From Methylomonas sp. ZR1 (GTDB lineage Bacteria; Pseudomonadota; Gammaproteobacteria; Methylococcales; Methylomonadaceae), in contig NZ_RCST01000001.1 of assembly GCF_013141865.1 (NCBI RefSeq), positions 248,001 to 312,000 on the forward strand: a stretch of DNA of 64,000 nucleotides, read 5' to 3'. Shown in pieces: positions 17,078-27,000 of the stretch (position 1 is its first letter; every line of letters begins with the position of its first letter). A program made the translations under genes and the position numbers. The notes beneath the pieces were generated by a model. The model had not been told where the DNA came from. It saw nothing but the letters and a program-made list of their open reading frames with translations, and did no database searches.

Positions 17078-18246
17078 CCGCAAACATGCCAAAAAAAATT
17101 CGTCCTCGGGAAATTCTGCGCCAACGCCGGCGCCGCTTGCAAGGCGTCACCTTGGCTTTGCTGCTGGCTGGTTTGGCTTATCTGGCGTATTGGTGGCTGG
17201 AGCATCGCGACTGGGTGGCCACTGACGACGCCTTCGTGGCCGGGCATTTAATTACGTTGAAAACCCAGACTGACGGTACCGTGGTGGAAGTACTGGCGGA
17301 AAACACGCTGTGCGTGGAAAAAGGTCAGGTACTGGTGCGGCTGGATGGTGTGCATGCCGGCATTGCCTTGCAGCAGACGCAAGCCGAATTGGCGGAAGCG
17401 GTGCGGAATATCGTTAGTTTGCAGGCCAAAGCCGAGACGCTGAAGCAGCGGGCCTTGGTGAAACAAGCTTTACTGGCACAGGCCAATCACGACCTGGCGC
17501 GCTTCAACGCGGCGGCCAAGGACGGCGCGGTTTCCGATCAGCAACTGCAAAATGCCCAGGATAAAAGCCACGAACTGGAGGCGGCGATTAAAGAAATTCG
17601 CGCCGAACAAAACGGCGTCGAAGCACAATTGCTAGATTCTGGTATCGATAATCATCCTGCCGTGGAAAAAGCCAAGAGCCGCTTGCGCCAGGCGTTTCTG
17701 GATTACCAGCGCCGGAATCTGGTGGCGCCGGTGTCCGGGTGCGTCGCCAAGCGCAAGGTGCAAGTCGGCGATACTTTGAAGGCTGGCTCACCGCTGCTGG
17801 CCATCGTGCCGTTGGACGATCTGTGGATAGAAGCCAACTTTCTGGAAAGTCAGATCGCCGGAGTTAGGCCGGGGCAGGTTGCGGAAATTCGCGTCGCGGC
17901 GTATGGCGACGAACGGGTTTATCACGGCCGGGTACAAGGCATCACTCCCGGTACCGGCAGCATCTTTGCCGTGTTGCCGACCGATAATGCCACCGGCAAT
18001 TTCATTCATATCGCCGAGCGTTTGCAGGTGCGTATCGCGCTGGATGCCGGGGAACTCAAGGCCAATCCCTTGCAGCCCGGCTTGTCTACATTAACCCGTA
18101 TCAACATAGAAAAAGCCGACGGTTTGGTATCGGCATCCGCGGTTACGCTGAATGGCGAGGCTTATCGCACCGATGTTTATGATCGAGAGTTGGAGGGTGC
18201 CGAACAGTTGATAGAACAGATTGAGTTGGCCAATCGGCCGCACTAG
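17074..18246 (+). CDS. HlyD/EmrA-family membrane fusion protein
   Basis: Periplasmic adaptor of 390 residues linking the MFS pump to the outer-membrane channel. A basic N-terminus and one transmembrane helix (about 22-40, GVTLALLLAGLAYLAYWWLE) anchor it. A biotinyl-lipoyl-like half (VAGHLITLKTQTDGTVVEVLAENTLCVEKGQVLVRLD) is followed by an alpha-helical hairpin (about 85-190) and the second half-lipoyl motif NLVAPVSGCVAKRKVQVGDTL. The EmrA pattern WIEANFLESQIAGVRPGQ is clear. The start codon overlaps the outer membrane factor stop. It is the last gene of the efflux operon. Confidence 0.94.
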   Translation: MTANMPKKIRPREILRQRRRRLQGVTLALLLAGLAYLAYWWLEHRDWVATDDAFVAGHLITLKTQTDGTVVEVLAENTLCVEKGQVLVRLDGVHAGIALQQTQAELAEAVRNIVSLQAKAETLKQRALVKQALLAQANHDLARFNAAAKDGAVSDQQLQNAQDKSHELEAAIKEIRAEQNGVEAQLLDSGIDNHPAVEKAKSRLRQAFLDYQRRNLVAPVSGCVAKRKVQVGDTLKAGSPLLAIVPLDDLWIEANFLESQIAGVRPGQVAEIRVAAYGDERVYHGRVQGITPGTGSIFAVLPTDNATGNFIHIAERLQVRIALDAGELKANPLQPGLSTLTRINIEKADGLVSASAVTLNGEAYRTDVYDRELEGAEQLIEQIELANRPH

Positions 18247-18413
18247 TTCGGCCGTATTCAGGCGGCTAGCGATTAATTTCCACAAAATTGCTGCAATAAT
18301 GCGCGGCTACGTGTATCTTTGCCTTCCGGCAAAAATGGCCGACACTCATAAATCAAACCGGCGACTGCGACAAGGTACGCGCCGCTTCTAAAAATTTAAA
18401 TGACGGATTAACC

Positions 18414-19148
18414 ATGTGTTTTAGCGCCAATATGTCTTTGGGCCTGGGAGTGGCGGGGCTCGTTGCCTCCACGGTAACCTTCCTGGATAAGGACGAAACC
18501 TTTTGGGTGAAACTGGCGAGGGCTTACGCCATTTTTCACTTCTCGTTGATGGAATTTATTCAGTATTTTGCTTATCCGGTTGCCGATCAGTGCGGCTACG
18601 GCAGCAATCTTTTTCTAAGCGAATTGTCGTCGGTGCATATCAGCCTGCAAGCCTTTGCGATCATGCCGGCTTTGGCGACGTATTCGTCGGACCCTAAAGC
18701 CTTGAAGAAAGCTTTTATTGTCGGCAGCTCTTTGAGCGGTTTGTTTTTGATTTTGACCCGCTTGCCGAACGACTGGCAACTGTTTGACATAGATCCTAAC
18801 TTTATCGGCAGGATGAACTCCTGCCTGTTCATGGGCATTTACCATATCGGTTATGCGATCTCCAGCGCCTTTGGTTTGCTGGTGACTCATGGGTCACTGT
18901 TTGCGTTGGCGTTCAGCGCGTTTGTCTGGAAAAACAATTGGCGAATCGGCATCTACCATTGTTTTGGCGCGTTGATGACCTTGTTCATGCCGCAATGGCT
19001 GTTTGGCGTCAGTACCGGCGAGGCGGCAGCCATGTATTGTTTTTATTCGATCCCGATCACCGCTAGCTTTATGCCGATATTTAAAAAGTTTTTCTCCGCC
19101 CAGTCTGACGATTGGTCAGACGGTGTGCCCGCCAGACAACAGTCTTGA
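18414..19148 (+). CDS. Multi-spanning membrane protein with MCFSA N-terminus
   Basis: Integral membrane protein of 244 residues with about seven hydrophobic segments. The opening MCFSANMSLGLGVAGLVASTV resembles a small family of uncharacterised membrane proteins that start MC(F/W)S (DUF5765-like; recalled, not searched). The conserved-looking FSLMEFIQYFAYPV and MGIYHIGYAISSAFGLLVTHGSL follow. No catalytic motif is evident. It stands alone in a 900-bp space between the efflux operon and a convergent sugar kinase. The upstream 167 bp contain no obvious promoter. The function is unknown. Confidence 0.8.
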   Translation: MCFSANMSLGLGVAGLVASTVTFLDKDETFWVKLARAYAIFHFSLMEFIQYFAYPVADQCGYGSNLFLSELSSVHISLQAFAIMPALATYSSDPKALKKAFIVGSSLSGLFLILTRLPNDWQLFDIDPNFIGRMNSCLFMGIYHIGYAISSAFGLLVTHGSLFALAFSAFVWKNNWRIGIYHCFGALMTLFMPQWLFGVSTGEAAAMYCFYSIPITASFMPIFKKFFSAQSDDWSDGVPARQQS

Positions 19149-19156
19149 TTAGTGCC

Positions 19157-19184
19157 GCAGAGGCACAAGACATTACGCCTCTGC
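19157..19184. terminator. Hairpin between convergent genes
   Basis: GCAGAGGC, 12-bp loop, GCCTCTGC: a perfect 8-bp stem between the convergent membrane-protein and kinase genes. No long T-run follows on either strand, so it is a weak bidirectional terminator candidate. Confidence 0.45.
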
Positions 19185-20065
19185 TATTGCCAGGCTTCAA
19201 TAAACCCCTGATAAAACGCTGGGTCGGCGACGGTAGCGCCGCGCTGACCTACCAACGCCGACGCAAACTCCTGCGCCCGTTTTAGCATCACGGGCATAGG
19301 CCAGTTTTCGGCAATCCCCAATAACAAAACTGCTGCAAACGCATCGCCGGCACCGACCGTATCGACTATTTCAATATGGCTTTCGGGGGCGATACTGAAC
19401 AACTCCCCCGATGAATTCAGCGCCAGCGCGCCTTGACTGCCGCGCGTAAGCACCACGCCTTTTAAATGATATGTCTGCTGCAATAGGCGCATCTTGGTGT
19501 CTACGCTCTGCTGGGCAGGCAGCAATAATTCCAATTCTTCATCGTTCAGTTTTAACCAATCCGCGCCGGCTATCCATCCCAAGACCTCATCCGCTTGCCA
19601 CCAGGGCGCGCGCAGATTGGCATCCAGAAACACCGGGCCACTCCAGTTCTGTTGCATATCAAGCAATGTTTGTCTGGAAACCGGGTTTCGTAAAGCCAGA
19701 CTGCCATGATAGAGCAAGCCCTGTTTGTGGGCATGATGGAACGCCTCGGCATCAATGTAGTCGTAAGCTTGCTGGTCCAGAATCCGGTAGCTGGGTTGCC
19801 CATCTGTTATGCTGACCGCTACGCTGCCGGTTGGATGCGTAGCGTCGATCTGCATGGCAGATCGCGTCATACCGGTACTTTGCATGGACGCGAGGATCTC
19901 GCGGCCGGCGTCATCTTCACCTACACGGCTGACAAACTGGGCTGGCCGGCCCAAAGCTTGCAAATGCCAGGCGACATTAAACGGTGCGCCACCGAGGATT
20001 CGGCTGCCGTCCGGAAAATTGTCGAATAGTACTTCACCGAATATCGTGAAAAAAGCTGTCTGCAT
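19184..20065 (-). CDS. PfkB-family sugar kinase, probably fructokinase
   Basis: Carbohydrate kinase of 293 residues. The N-terminal GGAPFNVAWHLQALGR is the first PfkB signature and DTVGAGDAFAAVLL (235-248) is the second, with the catalytic base D241 and anion-hole GAGD (238-241). The FGEVLFD opening and short GGAPFN pattern favour the fructokinase branch. Methanotrophs use fructokinase in sucrose metabolism (known for relatives), but no sucrose genes are adjacent here, so the exact substrate is inferred. The gene is monocistronic and divergent from the ATP-grasp operon across 215 bp. Confidence 0.88.
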   Translation of the reverse strand: MQTAFFTIFGEVLFDNFPDGSRILGGAPFNVAWHLQALGRPAQFVSRVGEDDAGREILASMQSTGMTRSAMQIDATHPTGSVAVSITDGQPSYRILDQQAYDYIDAEAFHHAHKQGLLYHGSLALRNPVSRQTLLDMQQNWSGPVFLDANLRAPWWQADEVLGWIAGADWLKLNDEELELLLPAQQSVDTKMRLLQQTYHLKGVVLTRGSQGALALNSSGELFSIAPESHIEIVDTVGAGDAFAAVLLLGIAENWPMPVMLKRAQEFASALVGQRGATVADPAFYQGFIEAWQ

Positions 20066-20258
20066 CTGTCTGGCCTCGCCGCAATTGCTGGTTTAGAGCG
20101 ATCACAATAATCAACGCCTGCGGAAATGACAATGGCGTGTGAACGGCTATGGTCGTTTTCAGGGCGCTTACCGATGTGTGCTGCACTGATGTGGTGCGTA
20201 AAGCAGTTTGGGTGATGTGGCGGCGATTTAACTTTTTGATAAATAGACATTAATAAGA

Positions 20259-20275
20259 TTGGCATGTGGATTGCT
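20259..20275 (+). promoter_or_regulatory. Near-consensus sigma-54 (-24/-12) element
   Basis: TTGGCATGTGGATTGCT fits the YTGGCACGNNNNTTGCW pattern with correct GG-to-GC spacing (12 bp). The implied transcription start is about 20286, inside or just after the first ATG of the ATP-grasp gene. If real, the transcript would be leaderless or would start translation at the in-frame ATG 20287 or 20314. Confidence 0.5.
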
Positions 20276-20280
20276 GAAAG

Positions 20281-21714
20281 ATGGTCATGAATATAAATAC
20301 TTTTTTCGATGAAATGCGTACCTCAACCGGTAGCGTCCGGCGCCTGTATCAACCCTTCGCGGAGTGGTTGAGCAGTACCGATCATGCCCAGTTGATGCAA
20401 AAGTCCCGAGAAGCGGAAATGCTGTTTCGGCGGGTGGGCATTACTTTTAATGTCTACGGCGACGAGGCCGGTGCCGAGCGCTTAATTCCATTTGATGTGG
20501 TGCCGCGGATTCTGGCCGCGACGGAATGGCGGGTGTTGTCGGCCGGCGTGATTCAGCGGGTCACGGCGCTGAATGCGTTTTTAAACGATCTGTATCACGA
20601 TCAGGAAATCATCAAAGCCGGTATCGTCCCCGCCAGCATTCTGGAAAACGAGATGTATCGGCCGGAAATGCAGGGCGTGGATGTGCCGGGCGGGATTTAT
20701 GCGCATATCGCCGGCGTCGACATCGTACGTACCGCCGAGAACGAATTTTATGTGCTGGAAGACAATCTGCGCACGCCGTCCGGGGTTTCCTATATGTTGG
20801 AAGATCGCAAGATGATGATGCGTCTGTTCCCGGAACTGTTTCGCCGTTATGCGGTAGCGCCGGTTGAGCATTATCCGCAGGTGTTGCTGAACAATTTGCG
20901 GGCGGTGGCGCAGCCCGGGGTTTATGACCCGACTGTGGTGTTGTTGACTCCTGGCGCCTATAACAGTGCGTATTTCGAACATGCGTTTCTGGCGCAGCAA
21001 ATGGGTATAGAACTGGTAGAGGGCCAGGACTTGTTTTGCAAGGACAATGGAGTGTTCATGCGCACCACGGAAGGCCCAAAGCGCATAGACGTGATTTATC
21101 GGCGCATCGACGACGATTTTCTCGATCCGCTGGCGTTTCGTGAAGATTCGATGCTGGGCGTGCCGGGATTGGTGTCGGTGTATCGCAACGGCGGCGTCAC
21201 GCTAGCCAATGCGATCGGTACCGGCGTGGCCGATGACAAAGCTACTTATACCTATGTGCCCGAGATGGTGCGTTTTTATCTGGGCGAGGAGCCTATTTTG
21301 TCCAATGTGCCCACGTATAAACTGGAAAATCCCGACGATTTGAAATATGTGTTAGAGCATCTGGAGGAGCTGGTGGTCAAGGAAGTGCAGGGTTCCGGCG
21401 GTTATGGCATGTTGGTGGGGCCGACCTCGTCCAAACAGCAGATAGAGGATTTTCGGGCGCGGATTTTGGCCGAACCCGACAATTACATCGCCCAACCGAC
21501 TCTGGCTTTGTCGACTTGTCCGACGTTGGTTGAACAAGGGGTGGCGCCGCGCCATGTGGACTTGCGACCGTTTGTGTTGTCCGGCAAAACCACCACGCTG
21601 GTGCCGGGCGGCTTATGCCGAGTAGCGATGCGGGAAGGTTCACTGGTGGTGAACTCCTCGCAGGGCGGCGGCACTAAGGACACTTGGGTATTGCACGGAG
21701 ACTCAACATGCTAA
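20281..21714 (+). CDS. Circularly permuted ATP-grasp protein
   Basis: Predicted peptide or amide ligase of 477 residues (DUF404/DUF407 type). Visible family features are YVLEDNLRTPSGVSYMLEDRKMM, VIYRRIDDDFLDPLAFR, the lysine-rich glycine loop KEVQGSGGYGMLVGP and YIAQPTLALSTCPTL, together with RHVDLRPFVLSG. Such proteins are reported to act with alpha-E and transglutaminase partners in making or modifying small peptides; the substrate is unknown. The start is not settled: ATG at 20281, 20287 or 20314 are all in frame, and a sigma-54 element reaches to 20275. The stop overlaps the start of the alpha-E gene. Confidence 0.9.
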   Translation: MVMNINTFFDEMRTSTGSVRRLYQPFAEWLSSTDHAQLMQKSREAEMLFRRVGITFNVYGDEAGAERLIPFDVVPRILAATEWRVLSAGVIQRVTALNAFLNDLYHDQEIIKAGIVPASILENEMYRPEMQGVDVPGGIYAHIAGVDIVRTAENEFYVLEDNLRTPSGVSYMLEDRKMMMRLFPELFRRYAVAPVEHYPQVLLNNLRAVAQPGVYDPTVVLLTPGAYNSAYFEHAFLAQQMGIELVEGQDLFCKDNGVFMRTTEGPKRIDVIYRRIDDDFLDPLAFREDSMLGVPGLVSVYRNGGVTLANAIGTGVADDKATYTYVPEMVRFYLGEEPILSNVPTYKLENPDDLKYVLEHLEELVVKEVQGSGGYGMLVGPTSSKQQIEDFRARILAEPDNYIAQPTLALSTCPTLVEQGVAPRHVDLRPFVLSGKTTTLVPGGLCRVAMREGSLVVNSSQGGGTKDTWVLHGDSTC

Positions 21715-22652
21715 GCCGCACCGCCGACCATCTTTACTGGATGGCCCGTTATATCGAGCGCGCCGAGAATATGGCGCGGGTGCTGGACGTCACTTATCGG
21801 ATGTCACTGGTCGCCAATAGCGCCTACGACGAAGCCGCACGCTGGAAACCCCCGGTGCAGATTGCCGACGATATCGAGGCTTTCGAGAAAAACTACTCCG
21901 GCTACACTGCGGTCAATGTGATTCAGTTCATGGCTTTGGATGAGCGTAACCCGTCCAGCATCGTCAGTGCTCTTAACTCGGCGCGCGAAAACGCGCGTGC
22001 CGTCCGAGTGGCGATGTCTTCGGAAATGTGGGAGACCGTCAATGCCTTATGGTTGGAACTTAGGCAACGGATTCGACAAGGTTTACGAGAAGCTGAGATC
22101 AGCGAATTTTGCGATTGGGTGAAATCGCGTTCGCACCTGTTTCGCGGTGTTACCTTCGGCACCATGTTGCGCGACGACAGTTACAAGTTCGTGCGTTTGG
22201 GCAGCTTTGTCGAACGGGCCGACAATACCGCTAGACTCCTGGATGCCAAGTATCAATTGCTGTTGCCGGCCGTGGAAGCTCCCGAGGGTCAGGTCGATTA
22301 TTACGAATGGAGTTCCTTGCTGCGTTCGGTATCGGCATTCGAGGCCTATCAAAAAGTATTTCGAGATACCATCGAGCCCTGGAAAGTGGCCGAGTTACTG
22401 GTTTTACGCGACGACATGCCGCGCTCCTTGCATGCCTGTTACGACGAACTAGCGCCTATCCTGGAGCAACTGTGTCGGCAGCGCGGCCGGGAGTGTCTGC
22501 GCTTGGCCGGCGAAAATCATGCGCGGCTGCATTACGGGCGGATGGCCGACATTTTTAAGACGGGCTTGCATCAGTTTTTGCAGGATTTCATTTTGCGCAA
22601 CAACGCGCTCGGCGTTGAAATTCAGCGGGCCTTTCTTAATGGACCGGAATAA
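21708..22652 (+). CDS. Alpha-E domain protein (DUF403)
   Basis: All-helical protein of 314 residues. The opening MLSRTADHLYWMARYIERAENMARVLD is diagnostic for the alpha-E family and sets the start at 21708 (GGAG about 9 bases before), rather than a longer frame to 21684. The family is always found beside permuted ATP-grasp proteins and transglutaminases; it has no known catalytic residues and is thought to assist or scaffold the ligase. It overlaps the upstream stop codon by 7 bases, so the two are coupled. Conserved NSARENARAVR and FVERADNTARLLDAKYQLLLP repeat the same helical signature. Confidence 0.92.
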   Translation: MLSRTADHLYWMARYIERAENMARVLDVTYRMSLVANSAYDEAARWKPPVQIADDIEAFEKNYSGYTAVNVIQFMALDERNPSSIVSALNSARENARAVRVAMSSEMWETVNALWLELRQRIRQGLREAEISEFCDWVKSRSHLFRGVTFGTMLRDDSYKFVRLGSFVERADNTARLLDAKYQLLLPAVEAPEGQVDYYEWSSLLRSVSAFEAYQKVFRDTIEPWKVAELLVLRDDMPRSLHACYDELAPILEQLCRQRGRECLRLAGENHARLHYGRMADIFKTGLHQFLQDFILRNNALGVEIQRAFLNGPE

Positions 22653-22752
22653 GTCCTTGCGTAAACAGTGCTGTAAGTAATTGCTGCACCGACTGTTTAA
22701 GCAAAATTTTGGCGATCCAGCCTAGCGGACAAATAGAGTTAGAGGAAAACGG

Positions 22753-24006
22753 ATGATAAATTCACTGATCCACCCCAAACAGGGCGACAAGGCCAATTCG
22801 CCCTGGTTTGACGAGTTTCTGGTCAAGTTGCTGGAAAACCGGGATCGAACCGGCCTGACCGAAATGATCCGCGAAATCGATGCGTTAATGTTGACGGTGG
22901 AGCCAGACTGTTCGGCGGCCTATGTCAGCGAATTGGCCTTGATGACGCCTTACCACTATTTGGTCACTTTACAGTCCGAGAGCCATTGGACTCACGTGCT
23001 GCGGATTGATATGAATTCGCCGGACTTGTTGGTGCGGGAAGTGCGTGCACCCGGTCGGGCTGACATTTTCCGCAGTCTGAACGAGGTGTATCCGATTGGC
23101 GCCCACAAGCCTAACTCGCGCTATATGGGTGAGATTTTCCGGGTCAGTAACCTGCATGAAGTGGTCGAGCAGCAAAAAGCCAGGGAAATTCGCTTTTTTA
23201 ATCAGGATCAAATTCGCAAACTGGAATTGCCCGGCAATATGGCCATCGTCAAACCGTCGCCGTATACCCATAACATCGTCGCTTACTGGGAAAGGCCGCC
23301 GGAGGACATCCGAGTATATGCCTTGGGAAACAGCATCATCCTCGATGAAGTGAATCGCGGCTATCTGCAAGCCAAGGAAATTCAGGAGGAATTGGGGCTG
23401 GATAAACTGATTCGGCCCATCGATCATTTAGCCACCCGGGTTTACAGCCAGAATCGGGAAGTGGCGATTTTGGAATATTTGACGCTCTCCAGTTATTACT
23501 ATTGGGGGTCCTACGATATTGCCAATCAGAATTCTTCGACCAACGTCACCAAAAGCATTCATTATCCCGAGGAACGCATTAGTCCGGCCAAAGTGTTTAC
23601 CGCCGCCAATCATCCGTATTTTGTTAATCATTTGGTGGGCTTGCCGTCACCGACCGAAAGTTTTGTACGCAACTATGGACCGCGCTTGCATCATGTGGCT
23701 TTGGAAGTAGCGGACGGTGAGATCAACGGCCAGGCCAATATCGATTATGTAGTGCAGGCTATCCGGGCCAGAGGTAAGGACTTTCTGCTGGATGTCATCG
23801 GATCGCGTGAGGAAGGTTTGAAACAGATTTTTTCCAGCGCGTCCGAGCATTCGTCGTTGATCGTGGAATACGTGCAGCGTTTCGGTAATTTCGACGGTTT
23901 TTTCACCAAGCAGAACGTTGCTGAATTAACGCATGCCGCTGGGGTAGAGGAAAATCTACGCTTGTTGCAGGCAGAGAGTGAAGCAGTCAGTCCGGTGTCA
24001 GCATGA
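22753..24006 (+). CDS. Predicted 4-hydroxyphenylpyruvate-dioxygenase-like (VOC fold) protein
   Basis: Protein of 417 residues. The C-terminal half matches the metal-binding domain of 4-hydroxyphenylpyruvate dioxygenase by eye: IDHLATRV (H225) for the first histidine, RLHHVALEV (H314) for the second, VVQAIRARGKDFL for the helix after it, and SLIVEYVQRFG (E372) for the glutamate. A two-His-one-Glu Fe(II) site is therefore plausible (inference from motif order). The N-terminal half (YHYLVTLQSESHW) is less clear and may hold a degenerate repeat. The ATG at 22753 follows AGAGGAAAACGG. Its stop overlaps the transglutaminase start (ATGA at 24003-24006), so it belongs to the same operon and may oxidise the ligase product. 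The substrate is unknown. Confidence 0.8.
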   Translation: MINSLIHPKQGDKANSPWFDEFLVKLLENRDRTGLTEMIREIDALMLTVEPDCSAAYVSELALMTPYHYLVTLQSESHWTHVLRIDMNSPDLLVREVRAPGRADIFRSLNEVYPIGAHKPNSRYMGEIFRVSNLHEVVEQQKAREIRFFNQDQIRKLELPGNMAIVKPSPYTHNIVAYWERPPEDIRVYALGNSIILDEVNRGYLQAKEIQEELGLDKLIRPIDHLATRVYSQNREVAILEYLTLSSYYYWGSYDIANQNSSTNVTKSIHYPEERISPAKVFTAANHPYFVNHLVGLPSPTESFVRNYGPRLHHVALEVADGEINGQANIDYVVQAIRARGKDFLLDVIGSREEGLKQIFSSASEHSSLIVEYVQRFGNFDGFFTKQNVAELTHAAGVEENLRLLQAESEAVSPVSA

Positions 24007-27000
24007 GTATCAGAGTCGCGATTAACCACAAAACCAGTTACCACTACGATCATCCGGTCCAGTTGACGCCGCATGTGCTGCGGCTGCGGCCGGCTTCTCA
24101 TTCGCGGACGGCGGTCAGTGCCTATTCACTGACCATCAAGCCGGATAAGCACTTCATCAACTGGCAGCAGGATCCGTTTGGCAATTATCTGGCGCGCTTG
24201 GTGTTTCCGGAAAAAACCACCGAATTTTCGATAGAAGTGGATCTGATCGCCGACATGACGGTGATCAACCCCTTCGATTTTTTTCTGGAGGAATACGCGG
24301 AACATTATCCGTTTGCTTATCCTGAGCAATTGGCCAAGGAGCTGGCGCCCTACCTGGAAATTCGCGAACAAGGGCCTTTGCTCAAAGGTTTTCTGGCCGG
24401 CTTGAAGCGGGATAAGCAAGGCATCGTCGATTTTCTGGTGAGTATCAATCAAGCCGTGAATCAGGTCGTCAACTATGCAATCCGCATGGAGCCGGGCGTG
24501 CAAAGTTGCGAGGAAACCCTGGAAAAAAAGCTGGGTTCCTGTCGAGATTCCGGTTGGTTATTGGTGCAGGTATTGCGGCACATGGGTTTGGCAGCGCGCT
24601 TTGTATCGGGATATTTGGTGCAGTTGGTGGCGGATGTGAAATCGCTGGACGGGCCGTCGGGTACCGATCACGATTTCACCGATCTGCACGCCTGGGCCGA
24701 GGTATATATTCCCGGCGCTGGCTGGATAGGTATGGATCCGACGTCCGGACTGTTTGCCGGAGAAGGCCATATTCCCTTAGCCTGTACCGCAGATTATGTC
24801 AGTGCGGCGCCGGTCAGCGGCGGCTTTATCGGCAAGGCCGAGACTACCTTCGATTTTTCCAATCGTGTCAGTCGCATCCATGAAGATCCCAGGGTTACCA
24901 AACCTTATACCGATAGGCAATGGGCAGACATTGAGCGTCTGGGCGAAAAGGTCGATGCCGAGCTGAAAGCGGGTGATGTGCGTTTAACCATGGGCGGCGA
25001 GCCGACTTTTGTGTCCATCGATAACATGGATGCGCCGGAATGGAATACCGATGCTGACGGCGAGGAAAAGCGCAAGTTGGCCGGAAAATTGGTCAGACGT
25101 TTGCGCGACAGCTTTGCGCCGGGCGGCTTATTGTATTTCGGCCAAGGCAAATGGTATCCGGGCGAGCCGTTGCCACGCTGGCAGTTGGCGTGTTTTTGGC
25201 GCAAGGATGGCAAACCGATTTGGAAAAATCCGGCCTTATTGGCGGATGAGACCCGTGATTATGGATTCGATCTCAAGCATGCGGATGCATTTATCCGTGA
25301 TTTGGTGAAACGGCTGGGCGTGGCCGGCGAGTTCATTCTGCCGGGTTTCGAAGATCCTCTTTACTACCTGTTACAGGAAGGATTGGTACCGAAAAACCTG
25401 GATCCTTTGCGAGTCGATTTGAAAGACGACTTAGAGCGTCAGCGCTTGGCCAAATTGCTCAGCGCGGATCTCGGCGCGCCGGTCGGCTATGTGTTGCCGC
25501 TGCATTGGAGCTATCAGGCCGGCTCTTGGAACAGCAGTGCTTGGGAATTTCGGCGTGGGGCTATGTTCCTGGTGCCGGGCGATTCGGCGATGGGTTTGCG
25601 TTTACCTCTGAACAGTTTGCCTTGGGTGCCATTTGAAAAGCGCGATCACCCCCATGAACGTAGCCTGTACGAACCGGTGGAGCCTCTGGGCGATATTGAT
25701 TCGGAAGTTAGCCGTCGTTACAGTCAAATGGCCAAGCAGGGACTACATCCGACCGAAATGGACGCAGCCGATGATGAGAGGCCGCACGATCCGGAATGGG
25801 TGCCGCATACCGCTTTGTCGGTTCAGGCCCGTGAAGGTCGTTTATTTGTATTTGTGCCGCCCACGACCGAGTTGGAACACTACCTGGACATTATCGCGTC
25901 GGTGGAAGCTACGGCAGCGGCTTTGAAAATGCCGGTGGTAATAGAGGGGTATCAGCCGCCGCACGATTTGCGTCTGACCCGTTTGCCGGTGACGCCCGAT
26001 CCTGGCGTGATAGAGGTGAATATTCATCCTGCCGCCAGTTGGAAAGAGCTGGTGAACAACACCACTACTTTGTACGAGTTGGCCCGGTTGACCCGGCTCG
26101 GCACCGAGAAATTCATGCTGGATGGCCGGCATACCGGGACCGGTGGCGGTAATCATGTGACCTTGGGCGGCATTACACCCGCCGATAGTCCGATTTTGCG
26201 GCGACCGGATTTGTTGCGCAGCTTGGTTACGTATTGGCAGCATCACCCAGCCTTGTCCTATTTGTTTTCCGGCTTGTTTATTGGTCCAACCAGCCAGGCG
26301 CCGCGCGTCGACGAAGCGCGCAATGACAGCCTGTACGAGCTGGAAATTGCCTTTCAACAGATGCCGGAGGGCGAAGTGGCCGCGCCGTGGCTGGTCGATA
26401 GGCTGTTCCGCAATTTGTTGGTGGATATGACCGGCAATACGCATCGTAGCGAGTTTTGTATCGACAAACTGTATGCGCCGGGTACCGATGCCGGACGGCT
26501 TGGGCTCCTGGAGTTGCGTGCGTTCGAAATGCCGCCGCACGCACGAATGAGTTTGATGCAAATGCTGTTGCTGCGAACCCTGGTAGCTTGGTTTTGGCGC
26601 GAGCCCTACAAGAAGCCTTTGGTGCGCTGGGGGACGCAATTGCATGACCGATTTATGTTGCCGCATTTCATTGCCAGCGATATTTACGATGTGGCGCGCG
26701 ATCTGCAAGCTGCGGGTTATGAATTCAAGACGGAATGGTTCGCGCCGTTTTTGGAATTCCGGTTTCCTAGAATCGGTAGTCTGCGGGTTAACGATCTGCA
26801 ATTGGATCTGTATCAGGCTATTGAGCCGTGGCACGTGTTAGGCGAAGAAATCACCAGCAGCGGCACCGCCCGTTATGTCGACTCCTCGGTGGAACGCTTG
26901 CAGGTGTCTCTGAGTGGGGCGATGGGTGAACGCTATGCCTTAACCTGTAATGGTCGCAGGGTACCGTTAAAGGCCACCGGCAAGCAAGGCGAGCTGGTGG

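Noticed and set aside
25842..26834. Long minus-strand open frame of 330 codons
   Set aside because: It lies antisense to the DUF2126 part of the transglutaminase fusion, which has clear motifs on the plus strand; the antisense frame shows no recognisable domain.
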